Below are positions 11,701 through 26,700 of a stretch of DNA of 64,000 bases, piece after piece; within the stretch, counting starts at the first letter, position 1, and each line of letters starts with the position of its first letter. Both the position numbers and the translations under genes were made by a program. The notes beneath the pieces were generated by a model. The model saw nothing but the letters and a program-made list of their open reading frames with translations. It did no database searches and had not been told where the DNA came from. This DNA comes from Liolophura sinensis (taxonomy: Eukaryota; Mollusca; Polyplacophora; Chitonida; Chitonidae). The stretch is taken from contig NC_088295.1 in the NCBI RefSeq assembly GCF_032854445.1, forward strand, positions 37,311,385-37,375,384. The letters are read 5' to 3'.

Positions 11701-14700
11701 TGCCAAGCAAGGCGCTCACTCTTATTGAAACAACAGCAGCATTCACTTCTAGGCGTGGAACTGTGATGGTCTTTATTGGAGCCACATGAGCCTTTCCCAT
11801 CAAGCAGGAGCAGCGCACTTGTTCGGAGTTGATCTCTACACATCTCTTGAAGTATATGCTTCACCACCGAGATAACTGGTGCAGCGAATCCTAATCCCAA
11901 ACGCACTTTTGACAAAATACCATGTCTTATTAGAGGTTGGTCTTTTAGATGTCACAAGAAAACAATACTTTCACATACATTTATGAGCTCAATTTCAGAT
12001 CATACTTATTAATAAAGAGAAAATGTAACATACCACTTTAGCTTCTCTTGGTTCTAAAGATGCTTGATGTTAATAAAACCGTTAAATATTTTGGCTGTGA
12101 CAGGAAGCTTTCCTACTAGTCGGACAGCCTAAGGTCAACAACCGAGAGTATTAAACAAGGGAGGTTACTCTAACAATAGAGCAGGATGCTGTTTCATATG
12201 AGGAGTAGAGAAATAATTTGTGCAGTTTGCAGCTTTAGTGACACAAACAAATCATTTTTAGCATCATTTTCATAATAATTCTAGCTATAGATATCTCTGG
12301 AAAATGTGCTTTAGTGGTAGAAAAGGTTAAAGATTTACTGTATACATGACATCTTAATTTTCAATTTTATATTTTACAGACTCCATTTCAGACAAAGACT
12401 ATATCATATGAAGCAAATTTCAAACCCTGTTTTCTCCCATCATCATACTGGCCTTTGCCATATAAGTGCAATATTCTTGAGTACGGTGTGAAACACCAAT
12501 CAATTAAATTTTAAAAATGGTGTGCATTTTTTTTGTGCTTGCCAAAAGCCTTGGTCTTTGCATTGCTTATTAGCTATCATTTATTGCATTTTTCTCTTTT
12601 GACTGGTGTTTGGAATAAATCCTAATGTTCATAATTCTAAAAACCTTGCTGCAGGTTTTCTGACTGATAGATTTTGTTGCGCAGAAGAATATTTTACTTA
12701 CGACGATTCTTCTCACAATTTTTAAATGTGAGCATCCGGTGAACCGGTTCTGATCAAATAGAAAGAAAAAGCACATAAAAAAATCCAGGTCACTCAGAAT
12801 TAGTCCTCATTCCAGTGAGATGTCTGAAGAGTTATGGCCATTTTGGTAAATTAGAGAATGGCTTCCTCATTTTTTCTATTAAGAAGCCACTCCTTATTGT
12901 ACCCACTGAGTAAGGATGACATCTAACAAGCTCAATTTGCTCAGGGTACAACTTGTCTGGTTGAAGATGGCCAATTGGCTTTTTCCTTCTGGATTTTCGA
13001 GGCATAAGTAATCAACTCCACCAAAAGAAAAAAAAATGCTTTGTAAAGACAGTTTACAATAACAGAGGGGGCTAAAATGTTAAATCAGCATTTAAGCTCA
13101 GAACCTGTGTGTACAAATTTTGCTTCACCACTCACATGAACATCAACAATATTTCAATCAGACTTGAATGGCACATTTTAAAAGAACTTTTCCATTTTCT
13201 TCCCTTTAATATATACATAAGTAGCCTGCCCAATCCACATGCTCTATCAACATCAAATGGAACCAACCTCTACCAGCCATACACCTGCTGACAGGTAATT
13301 ATTCTTCTGCGCTATAAACTATAAACATAAAATTATGCAATTTAATTTTTGCATTACCGCTTGGTTTTCATTTTACATGCTATACTGTGGTAAATAAATG
13401 CAAAAAACACTAAAATAATTGAAGACATTCCCAGCAATATTGAATGCGTCTTGTTGCTGAAATAGAGATCTAAAATTCAAATAGTTCTATTACTGAATGT
13501 CTGCTAGTGCAGGATTGCACTCTGGAATTAGAAATTACAACAAAACAGCTGACTTCTTACAGCTGTTCACATATTAACAAAAAAAGTATAACAAAGAAAT
13601 TAATCAAAAAACCAGGTCCAAATATGACTATTCAATGTTAACAAAACATGCTTTCTTGGTTTGTTCATTTTTTTTTGTTAGTTTTTTTCAAAGCCACTGA
13701 GGACAAAGAACACTACTCACAAACGTAAAATTATTTACATGCCAATTACAATCTGTAATCTACCAGGTTTTAATCACTGGGCATGGTGACTGAATTTTGG
13801 ACGGTTCGTCTTGGTCAGTTGATCGGACGAATAAACCTTTGCAATTTTTAAGTGTGATTTCCATAGCATTTTTATTCACTTGTGTTGAAGGTAGCTCTTC
13901 CAAACTTTAAAGGTACATGCACCACAGTGTAATGAAAGTTCTACATAAGTCCGATGCCTAAACAAAACAAAATCGGAATCTTCTTTTAAATATTAAAGGG
14001 CTACGGTGAAAACTCAAACATGAAAGAAAAACTTATTGACTTTTTCAAACAACAGAAAAAATGCATCAAATTTCATTATCCAAACATATATTTACTATAA
14101 ATAGGCACATTCCAAAATCATGCTGATCAAAAGCCAGCATTGTTCAGGCTTGGAGTGAACTAATGTTTCCTTCAGTAAAACTGAAAAAAGACCCTGCAGC
14201 TAGATCCAGCCGACATTTGAGAAGACATCATTTTGATAACAGTCTCGATCATACCACAAGAAGTGAAAAATTAATTTCGGTGGTAATACCTTTCGATTTT
14301 AGGATAGTTAATATGTAGAATTAATAAAATTAATAGAATAGAATTAATATGTAAGCAGACATATACTGTACTAACCTCAGTAACCTTTTCCGGAATCTGG
14401 TTGATGATTTTAGGCGTATTTTGACTGTTATATAGCAAAGCTTAAGCGATGTCCTCTTTAAAATTCTGTTGCTGGTGAGTTAATCTCGTGAAGTCTTGGA
14501 CTGCCGTGTGATCAAGCAAAGCGAGTACATGGTTCTCAAGCCTGACTGAACAAGAACAACAGAGTTTCATATCCCTCCGTCCCTCACAGTTTTTAGCGTG
14601 ACACAGTAGACGACGATAAAGTACATGTATAAAATATGCAAATATACACGCCCTGATCCATATATCAAAGCGAAATTCAGCTTCGGATTAATCTTTGTAA

Positions 14701-17700
14701 TGCAAATACTTGCCACAATACAGCTTGATTGCAGAATAAAGTAAATCCTGAACTTAAAAGTTAAAATGGCTTCCTGGCTAGTTAGTGTCTCTCAATAAAG
14801 CATGCCAGATACAATTCTACTCTGTTTACAGCACTACTTTACTGCTTAACAGTTAGTGTCTCTCCATAAAGCATGCCAGGCACAATTCTACTCTGTTTAC
14901 AGCATTACTTTGCTACTTAACAGTTAGTGTCTCTCCATAAAGCATGCCAGACGCAATTCTAGTCTGTTTACAGCATTACTTTGCTACTTAACAGTTAGTG
15001 CCTCTCCATAAAGCATGCCAGACACAATTTTACTCTGTTTACAGCATTACTTTGCTACTTAACAGTTAGTGTCTCTCCATAAAGCATGCCAGACACAATT
15101 CTACTCTGTTTACAGCATTACTTTGCTACTTAACAGTTAGTGACTCTTAATAAAGCATACCAGACACAATTCTACACTGTTTACAGCATTACTTTGCTAC
15201 TTAACAGTTAGTGTCTCTCCATAAAGCATGCCAGACACAATTCTACTCTGTTTACAGCACTACTTTGCTACTTAACAGTTAGTGTCTCTCCATAAAGCAT
15301 GCCAATTCTACTGTTTACAGCATTACTTTGCTACTTAACAGTTAGTGACTCTTAATAAAGCATACCAGACACAATTCTACACTGTGTACAGCACTACTTT
15401 GCTACAGTACATGTGCAATGCTAAAAAGCACAGATGGCAATACTTTACCTGACCACAAATTACAAAATATACAAATACCCAACTGGCAAGTATTTTGCCC
15501 ATACCCTAATTCTTAAACCTTTTTGCATATGAAAGATTAACTTTCAGTGGAATATATGCATATTTTCAATCTGTTTTCGTTGACAAAACTACACTGCTTG
15601 GATTGGCCATTTTCAGGGCTTCACAAAAGTATAGCTTTATCAGTCAACACAGAATAATGCCTTCAGAATATACCTGAATAAACACCTTGCAAATATGCGA
15701 AAAGGTTAAAGAATTACAGTATCCTTAATTTAAGACCATTAACCACTATTCTATTACCCTTCGATTCCTTTTTATTACATACAATGCACTGCTTGGATCT
15801 GTGCCAAGTGCACATTATCTAAATCATTAGATACCCCCCATCACGAGACAGAAGCGTTTGACTTCTGGACGGGTCTACTGTAGTTCTATAGGTGGAGAGG
15901 TTGTTGTTTACATTGAATAAAGCACACGACAAATATAAACAAAGAAACAAAATGGCTATTTTATCTGTCGGAGTGAACGTTTATTTTAAAGAAGAAAAGT
16001 ATCAGGTTACAGATAATTTAAAGCCCAGAGGGATGTTTAAATGCTAAAAAATAAGAGAAAATAATGGTTTCACGAAAAGTTTTTTTTTTTACATATGGGC
16101 CTGATAATTCTTCCCGCGAGTCTTTCTTTCAGCGGCCCTTCCTAAACGTCCCCAGTTGACCACAAACCATGGTATGGCATTCAACCATTGGGTCACAAAA
16201 CAATCGGATCCATGATGTCTGATATTTCCCGCGATACAAAACTCAGCCACCGGTACACGAATCACTGCGTCCGGCTACAACAACCACAGTTCTTGCTGAT
16301 GCCGGGGTTTCTGTGATGGACGTTATCTCTGTGACAAGCCAACGCAATGAATCCAGTATACGGAGTTATGTCACCAAACCATCCGTTTCAAAACGCCGTG
16401 AAATCAGCAATATCGTGCATGCTTCAAGTGTGTTATCAGAAAATGCTGAAAGTGAAAATGCCATTGAGTGGGTGATCTTCAAATTTGGTACATCATATGA
16501 TCTTTATGCATGCGTGTGACGTGTATATTTTATGTAACTGGTACGGCGCACTGAGTGAAACATGTGCACGTGGCTGGTTTAATGTACATATAACTTTGTA
16601 CAGATTGCGTCATTACAAATTTAAATTGTGATAGCCATCCACTGTATTTCACAATACTGTAAATGCAAATCATATTTATCCTCATGATACCTTGAACATA
16701 TAAATTATAATACATTTATTTGCTTACTTATAATAAGCATAAACACATGTCTATGATGTTACTGTTTTAGTTATTTATCAACATATGTTGAGAAATTAAT
16801 ATTGAATTGAAAATATGTGAACTGAAGTGTTCCATTATTTCAACATTCCTTACCCAGTGTTTATGAATTTGATACAGAATACAACACCACCGCAAAGCAT
16901 TTATGCAAGTATACCAAATAAAATTCAGTATCAAACTATTGTTAACCTAATTTTGTGTGTTTCAATTAATTTTTTTTCGTACGTAATTCAAACTTTAATT
17001 ACGTTTGAACAGTTGAGCTCCCCTCTTTCGTTGTTGTTTTGCTGATGCCAGAGGTTTCCAGCTCCTTTAGCTCTGTCAGACAGAGTTTGGGAAAACTTTT
17101 GATCTGCCCGAACTCTCGCTGCCAGGAACAAGCGACCTCCCCGGCTCTCTGTCAGTGTGGTTGCTGTTTGACACCATGCCTGCCTACCCTGACAACAGCG
17201 TCTTAGCTGAAATATGACAGCAACCCTGCAGATATTTTATTTTATAGTGCTATTTTTTATAGTCGGAACTGTTTTCAAGAAACAAACATATTCTTTTTAT
17301 TATTCTATCCTAGTTGTGAATCACGTTCGTAATATTTAGCATCGCATTTTAACACCCCCTGTAAAACACATTATGGTTTCGTCCAAAATTAGGTCACGCC
17401 ACTATAGAGCATTCGGTTGGACGAAAACAACGTGTCCAGGAAAGTGGGGGCGTTTTTTGCTGTAAATCTATACCACAATGGCGTTTTTGTTATAATTACG
17501 AAAACATTTTGCTGCTACCAAGGTAATAGAATAGAAATAATGTTCGCATCAGGGTAGTCTAACGGTAGTTTTACATCAAATCATACATTACATTGATGTA
17601 AAACTACTGTTAGACTACCATGATGCGAACATTATTTCTTAAATAATCCATGATATGCACATACATGTACAAGTATGTTCACTATACCTGACTGTACATG

Positions 17701-20700
17701 TACAAGTATGTTTACTATACCTGACTGTACATCTACAAGTATGTTTACCATACCTGGCTGTATTTGTACAAAAGAACTTGTAGAAGATTTTTTTCTAGAG
17801 AATAACCAGCACACCACAAACATTTCAGCAAGATGCTCAAAAGTCTGACCTTTAAAGACAGAAAAAAGACAGTAGACAAGCATAAGCTTGATTCTACATC
17901 ACAGGCTCATTTTGGACTAGCATGACTTACTTGAGACTGAGTCAGCTGTGCTGGCATCTTCCCTCTGTTGTGTTAGCCACTCCACATTCTCCAGAACCCA
18001 TTCTGAGGCTTTGTCTAAATCATCATCCTGGTCAACAAGAAATGTACACATAAGTACATGCATGTTTGTAATGGTGAGTTAAACAAGAATTCGAAACCTT
18101 CAGTCGGGATCCATTTTCAATAAGCTTTTGGGCCAATGGTAAGTATATGTACATGTTCGTGAGCATCGGAAATCAAGTGGTTCTGTAGATACTATCAATG
18201 GTGGGCATATAAAATGTGTTTGCACATAATTCTTCAATTCATGTTTAATCAGGTATATTTCTAGTTCATTTCCTTGAGAAGGCTAAAAAAGAAATTAGAT
18301 TTCAAATTGGCTATATAACCAGCCCGTTGCCAGATCAGAGAATACAAAGTATCTCTCTGCGTCTGCCTTACCCCAGCTTGAAGTGCCAGCCTGGCCTGGT
18401 CTTGTGTGGTCCCCAAGGACATGATTACAGCCAGCTTCTCATGATCAGGCTCCCACAGACCCTCACCGGGCTCAAACTTCACTGGCTCAGCTCTCAAAAC
18501 AGGCATTGCTGAGCAGTCTGCAGCAAAACACTATAATGTTAATGGTGAGCCATTCATGAAATTTCCTTAACTACAACCATAACGTCACAATGTATAATTT
18601 ACTAACTCACAGTTTCAATTTAACAACAATTTCAAGATTTAGCCTAAAACTGTAATCCAAATTAAATTCCAAAATATATGCATCAAACTGATAACATACT
18701 AATGGCCAACTCTCTGCTGTGGTAATACAATTTCAGCCAATTTAATTTATTTAATTGACTGGAGTTTTACGCCAGACTCAAGAATAGTTCACCTATATGA
18801 CGGAGGCGAGCATTTTATGCTTACATGATGTCAGTCAGTTTCATGCATGGGGGAGGAAACCTGAGTGACACGGCCAACAACGTTTAACAAGCCAATGGCA
18901 AGTGAGGACAAAAGCTATTTGTTGCATGTGACAGGTCTGTTTAGCACCCTTTTTGGAAATTTCTGAAATATTTTTAGCCATGTGTATCAAACTGTTTATT
19001 ATCACCAATGTTCCCAGAACATTAAAAGCAGGAGAAATCTACATATTCTCTTCCTAGGCTGGGTTTGAAACCACACCTCTTCTGTTCTAGTGTTTGACAG
19101 GCAAGCACCTTGTCAGCTTGGCTGGATAAGTTTTGATTTGATTGACTGATTGGTGTTTTACACCCTCCTCAAGAATATTTCACTTGTACTATGGCAGCCG
19201 GCATTATGGTGGGAGGAAAACGGGCAAAGCCCGGGGGAAAACTGCAACCGTCCACATGTTGCTGACAGTCCTTCCCACGTATCCAGCATGAGCTGGACTT
19301 GAACTCACAGCAACTGCATTGGTGAGAGGCTCCTGCGTCATTGCGCTGTGCTGCCATGCTAACCCCCTATGGGCAGGATGAGAATAGTTAATACAAAGGC
19401 AATGAACCATAAATTTAGCAGTTTTTGAAATTCTCATGCCATACACACAAATATATGCCTTAATACATGCAATAAATGTTCAACAAAATCAAAAGAAAAG
19501 ACCTATGTCATTCTGGAGATACCATAATGTGGTGAACTGGTACAAACGCCGCCTTTGTTCGAGAGATGTACTCTTTGTTTCCAGAAACAGGTCACTCGGA
19601 GTTTCGTCATCACTCTCACTGGTTCTCTGAAAATCCCAATTATACATATTAAATAATCTGGGAATTACAACATTCTTCTTCATCTCATATGGAAATCATA
19701 TTAATGTAAATTCAGTTCAAGCAATATCCTTTAAATGATAGAGAACTTCAGCAAGACTGGTTGTGGGTAATCTAACCAGTGCTAACAATTACAACCAAAA
19801 ACCAAGCCAACAGTCAGTGTCTTTGCAACCACTGCTCTGATTACTTGTTTGGGGTAAACTTTGAAAACTGACAGGTAAGGTCTTTATGTTAACACAGGAC
19901 GAGCTTGTTCTAAATCTACTGGTACCCATATTTACACACTTGTAGCTACACCTATACATATAGATGAGATAAATTATGCAAACCACATGATGAAGCTTCC
20001 TTCTATCCACCAAAGACATCTTAAACCAAGACACCACTTCCTAAACTGGTCACTAGATCACTGTCACCTTAAACAAAATTTCCACACAACAGCAAGGTCT
20101 CGGGGGCCATGGTGATAGGGTCGGATGTAATGTTATAAAAAACAAAAGGTCTGTATTTTTTCTTGGTATATATCATACATCGGCATCTGTGGATTCAAAT
20201 TCATTGCAACCATACTCAACATGATTATTGCTCAGTGCTGACAAGGTGCTGAGGATGAGTTTGAACAAACCTATGACTTGAGAAGTACATGTATGACCTG
20301 GATCAACAATATTAAAGGAAATGAGAGTAAAAGTAAAACTGTTGTTGCATGAAAACAAAAATACAATTACAATTGTATTTTTAATTGAAATATAATTGCA
20401 TTTTCTCTGTAATTGAAATACAATTGCATTTTCTCCTCTTTGGACTCAATAGCGATATAAGTTAGTTTATGTCCATTGCCGTATTGATATCAAATGTGAT
20501 GAACATGGACCTGTCATGCAGCCACTCATCTGAGACTAGAGGGAGACGTCACTATCAACTTAAACTGTGATGTAATTACAGCAATGGCCCAAGTAAACAG
20601 CCCAAGCCTAAACCTTATCCTTTTTGCATGTTTGTGGTTTTCTGAATTGAGCCTTAGATAATTCAGAAAATTTGACATATGTAGCTACATATACATACTT

Positions 20701-23700
20701 GGCTTAGTCACACTCTTACCCGTTAGTCACACTCTTACCCGTCGGAGATGGCGTTCACTCAACTGGACCTCGTGATATCGTACACTAGTCTCGACTGACT
20801 GACTCCTCCTCAGACTACTTCTGGTGTCACCACGAGATAAACTGCGACTACGGCTTCTTCTGTAAACGTGATATATGAAACAGCAATTTAAATTTAATAA
20901 CAAAAATTTGACTCCTGACATAGACTTACATATCCTGATAAGATTACTTCACTGCTGCCAAATGAAACTCCTTATAGTCCACACAGGTACATGTTCTGAA
21001 CTCAATCTGTGCGTCACCAGTGAAAAAATAACTGTAATGCACACAATACCACAAACTTTTCCCAGTTGATTCTTTACATACACGTAAAAAAACTGAGAAC
21101 CAATTTAAGTATGTAAAAACTGGACAGAATATTTTTTGCCCGGGAAAAAAAAAAATTCTCTATGTGACATTTATGAAGTATGTAACATAACGGAGACAGC
21201 GTAAAATCTGTACCAAGTTAAAAAAACAAAAACAAACAAAAAAAAAAAAAAAAAAAAAAAAAACAACAACAAATTATACAAAGTCTGTTTTTCCATACAC
21301 AGGGTTAGATCTTCTCCTCAAGGGTTTCACTTCTCCCTCAATCTCAAATCCTCTATCTCCCAATATTCGAGCCATCCTATCCTTCCTTGACCCACAGGAA
21401 TTGAGTGGCACATCCCTGAGGAAGATGCGCAGTAATCTGACCACAAACTGGTAAACTGTCTGTGAAGGACTGGAGGACAGCAGACGCAGAACCACTGTCA
21501 GGCCTGTCAAGATAGTTCCGCAGTTTTTAAATACTTTTAAAAACAGATTTTTTTTATCAATTATGCCTAGGCATTTAACAAAGTACTGCAAAGGTATTTA
21601 GCATTCAAAATCTTAAGGTTTCATTCACATCTTATTACCTCTGCAGATGAGGATATGTTTTTGCCAGCATGTCACCAATTTTACAGAAAAAGGCTTCATC
21701 ACATTTGGATGTGCACAGCTTGGCCTTGGTCCAAACACCAACACTTTAAACTTTTGAGGTAATCTGCATTCAGATCACTGCTTCCTTCACAACTGCCATG
21801 CAGAACACATGTGCACTGACAATGAATACTGCATGTGGAAAATTTGTACATTAGTAGTGATGGCTGAAGTTGCACTCATCCAGTGCCTTCTTGTCTTTAT
21901 ATTTCTGATTAGTAAACGTACTTTAAGATTTTTACTATTTTACAACAGCAATCAGGATAAGGGTAAAGGACAAGGAGCTGAGGAAAAAATGCCCTACACC
22001 AGGCCCTAGACTGACTCTATAATATAAACCCACAGTACAAAGGATATGAATGTGCACCCAATGTTCAACCACTAAGAAACATCTAGTAGAAGCTAGCCTA
22101 TTTGCATGTTTCGGCATACCAAAGTCTAAAAAGTCTGATTACAATCGAAATGGGACTTTGTGTAGTCAGCCCTGTAGCTTTATGAGTGGGAGCAAAATTT
22201 CTGAGAGCAGCGAAATGCTCAAGTGATTTATATTTGGTGAATGACAGCCCGCCCTAAATTTCCTCTGCCAAAAGTATTTGGTTGAGCAGCATACTTTGAG
22301 TTAATCAACTGTTTCATGAGGTAAGCACAGAAGAATGCGTACTGCATCACAAACTTGCCCATCAATTTGACTGTTTAGTTAAAAAAAAGTATCACCCATA
22401 CTACAAGTGTCAAGGAACTAAAGTTTCCATCTGACTGACATACACATGTAAAGAGACCCATGAATCTTACCATCATACTGGTAAAAAATCTCCCGGTAAC
22501 TCTTTGCCAGAGTCAACAGTGTGGACAGAGTCACCAGACAAGACTCCACCTGACTCTGTCTTACCTCATCTACATTAGATGTCATGCAGTCCACCAGGAT
22601 GTCTGTCAACACAAGCATATATTGTTTTAAAGGCAAAGAAAACATAAAAATCATGCCAAAAGCACATGAAACAGACTGAAATCTTATCTGCAAATATGGT
22701 CTTTAAGATTTTTTTCCATTTTTTCTTTCAGGAAAAAAGGGTATATGAAAATTTTTTTGTATGGTGAGTATTGGGACTAAAACTTGGTACATGTCATTTT
22801 TGCTTAATAATGTTCTAAATAAGGATGTGAAGTATATGTAATAAATTTATTTGACTGTAATGTTTTTGCTTATATCCAAACACATGCCTTTAACCTGAAT
22901 TATGGTAATATTTATGATTACATTAAAAATATAAATGTGATCAAAACCTACGTTGAACACATTTGTCAGCTGACCAAATTCTAGTTCAAATGTATTTATT
23001 CAACATATGCTACACCCTTATTTATAACGTACATTATTAAACAAAGACCATATACATGTATACCAAGAGGTGGTCCTATATACCCACTGTACAAAACTTA
23101 TTTTCAAATGTGTTTTTCTCTTTAGAGAAAAATCGAAAACAGTATTGAAGACCATATTTACAACTAATTTTTCACACTCTTTCATCTGAAATTTATATAA
23201 TTTTTAAAGGACAAGACCAATGAATTTTGACTGGGTTTCAGTTGTTTCGAGATGCCTTTTCACTAACAAAAGATCGACGCCCATGTAAAAATCAGTGTTA
23301 ATATAAGCAAGTAATTAATTAACCTTAAAATGGAAGTGACCCATGTGGTGCATAAAGGCAGAGCACCAATAACATAATACTACTGTCAGCACACAAGTAT
23401 GTCAATCATGGGGTATACAGTAAATTAACTGTTGTTTACATAAACCTGCATAAATTCACATCTTGCTCATAACATGTAACCAATTTGTACATACAGCTAC
23501 AGACCTGTACATTGTCATGTTTTATGACTGCTGATTATTTTGGCTGGCAGAAATCCTATATGTTGCTCAATATATAGGCTACTAGCCACACAGCTGTTTT
23601 TTTTATGTCATTTAAAAAGTGACACGTAAGCACTTAGTATCAGTAATTTTAACAAACGTTTTTTCGACCAAATATGGTCAACACCTATTCAAGGGAGAAA

Positions 23701-26700
23701 AAAATGCTATCTGACAGTTGTATAGGAATTATTCACCTTCAGTAAAGTTGTCCACAGTCATACATGTACCTGATTTACATACATTACACCAGTATGTAAA
23801 TATACTTTGATCTATAGATTACATCCTGCTCAGAAACATTTCACTTATATCGTATAGGGCTTACCCTTACTACGCATGTGTTTAATGTCATGAAAACGGG
23901 AATCAAGCAACCTGGCTTCACATATATCTGACAAACCCTAATTATTGTACTTCACCTAAAGTTTGGCATGTCAAAATGTACTTCCAGAAGCACATAAAGC
24001 TCTTAAAATGAATCTTTTGCTATCAACACTCAAGTTTTTGTGAAAAGGGATTAATCACAATTCACACTCTCAACTGGCATTATAAGGTTAATTAAGGTAC
24101 ATGTATCAATCTGAATCAAGCAAAATATGTCACTTGGAAAATGCTCAACTTTAGGTGAAATGCAGTATTCACAAACTGACATCATTCTTATTTGATGGTG
24201 ATTACAAGGAATTTATTACATGTATGATTGCATCGTGACTGCTTTCAGAAGGTAACTTGCCTACTCTTCCTTACAAATATTCCACCCACTGCTCTGCCCC
24301 CAAGGAAACTAAAATAACCTCCAGACAGGCCTCTCACCCATCACAACTGGCACAGTCTTAGAGGGCTCCAAGTTCTTCTGTACAGAGGTATTACAGGCCA
24401 GATTGTTGAGGAGCTGTATGGCCTGCACTGATACCCTCCTGTCTGGATACCTCAGTAGTGCACACAGCAATGGCACACCTGACAGAGTCTTAGCGAAAAT
24501 TTCACCTGCAGACACACAGACAAATAATATTCACAAAATACGCAGGAAAAATAAAAAAAAAAGTCAGAAATTAAAACTTACGACTGAGCATTTGATATTA
24601 TTGCTGGGGAATTTCTTTTCTTATTTGTTATAACTTGTTCTAATATATCACAGATCATTTATTCCTTGAATTGTTGTTTTACACCCCTCTCAAAAACTTT
24701 TCACTCATACTTGTACATTGGCGGTCAGTTTTGGGGTTGGAGGTGCCCTGGGCAAACCACTGACCTTTGGCCTGATTAGAACCAGGTTTAACTGTACATC
24801 GTAATATCGACTGAAAGACAAACATCTCTAACTTCTTTAACAGCCAAGACAGCACCTGACTAAAACATATTTCAATCGAAAACAGGAAAATCAAGCTTTC
24901 CAAAAAATGTCATACGTTATTATTTTAATCAGATTTCACCGAATAACGTGTAGAACCAACTGACAATAGTGTTGGAGTGGAGACAATACCAATGGCTTGA
25001 GTGAATTTGTTGTTGCTATTACGTTGCTACCAGATAGTGCAGTCTAAGCTGTGACGTAGGCTTTACCCATTCACTCCACAAAGTGACATATGATAACAAA
25101 GCACTACTGCATAAGACATCATTTTCGGATCATTTCAACAATTTAGTTATGTGCAGCTGAAGGGTCACCTCAAACATTGTTGTGAGACAGGTCTCATTTA
25201 CAGACCACCACAGACATAAAATCAGTTGATTTTCATGTACAAGCCATGTAATATTCAACTGCACTATCACAAATTAGGTAATACAGTAGCATACTGCCCG
25301 AACCGCATTCATCTCCCCAATAGACCCTAGGCCTACTTAGTCACTGTGTTCAAATTATTCAAATACACTTTTTGTCACTAATTTTAGCATTTAGTCAACA
25401 GTTTCTAAGTAACAAATATCAGAGTCAGTGCAAAATTCATGGAGGATGCTGAAGGTATATGGAAATGAGAAGACAACAAATGAGAAGACAGCAATGCTTA
25501 AAATTAATTAAATCTTACGATACAATTTTTTCTCTCTGAATTTATTACAACTGAAGAATTTAAATTTTGATTCATTGCCTTTGTCGCATACAAACGATGT
25601 TTTTTCTTTCTGTTCTCTTTTATAAAATACAGTATAATTATTGTATCGCTGTGATCAAGCCGAGATGCTTTCTCTGACATTCACAGTAACTAGGTCAGTA
25701 GTGCTCTCATCTTAAAAGCCGCCACTACAAAATAGAAGCATAAAATCCAGCGACAGTCAAATGCTTAGATTAGTCTCAGTGGTGCTTAGATTTATTTCCA
25801 TTTGTTTCAGTATTGAGCATGAATCTAGTTGTACAACAATACTGTTAACATTTAACAGGTGTCAAAATTACCAGCATATCATACCCCTCCAGAGGCTAAG
25901 ACCTGAACTAGGAATATCCCCACCAAGCATCTTCAGGCTATTTAAACAGGGTCGCTTGAGTTCCTTGTAAATGACATAGTAGGAATAAGGTATCAACACT
26001 TCAAGCAGCAGCAGAATTATTCTTCCAGTGTGTCCAATTTCCCAGAAAACTATTCATCACTTGGGCCTTCATCCCTGAAGTCAACAAATTCTATCTGCTA
26101 TAGACTACTGCTTTAGACTATTATACAGAAAATACCTTCAACATAAGAAAGCTAGAGTAAATGTGATGTCACCTTGCTCTCAATAAAGGGGAATAAAGTG
26201 CTGAATCACGATAAAGATTCACTAATCTTTTACTGGGTTGACCAAAATATGTTAAAAAAACACTTAATGCCAGTTTAAGATACTTTGAATGGTAGTCTTT
26301 CAGTGGACATAAACATTAGCCAGGTGCTGTCTTTCACTTCAACTATGTTCATTCCACTCTAGGCATTACCAATGGGTGAAACAGACTTACCGGCAGGTAC
26401 ACTGTATCTGCAGAGATTCACCAGACTGGCTATGGCAAGCTGAGGAAGCTGTGGAAACTTCGCAGGAGCTTGCACACCTGTACAGGTAGCAAAACCAACA
26501 GACATCAAATCTACAGGTGTCAGAGCTAGAATATATTGAATATTGAATTCGTGACTAGAGGTGAGGTTTTATGTGTAGAGGAAACCAGTATGTCAAGTGT
26601 AAATTTGTAAATTGTAAACTGATGACCTTTCACCTGATTTAAGTCATATTTGTGGAAGTGGTCTACGAAGTGAGAGATGGAAAATATTTATATATTTATT

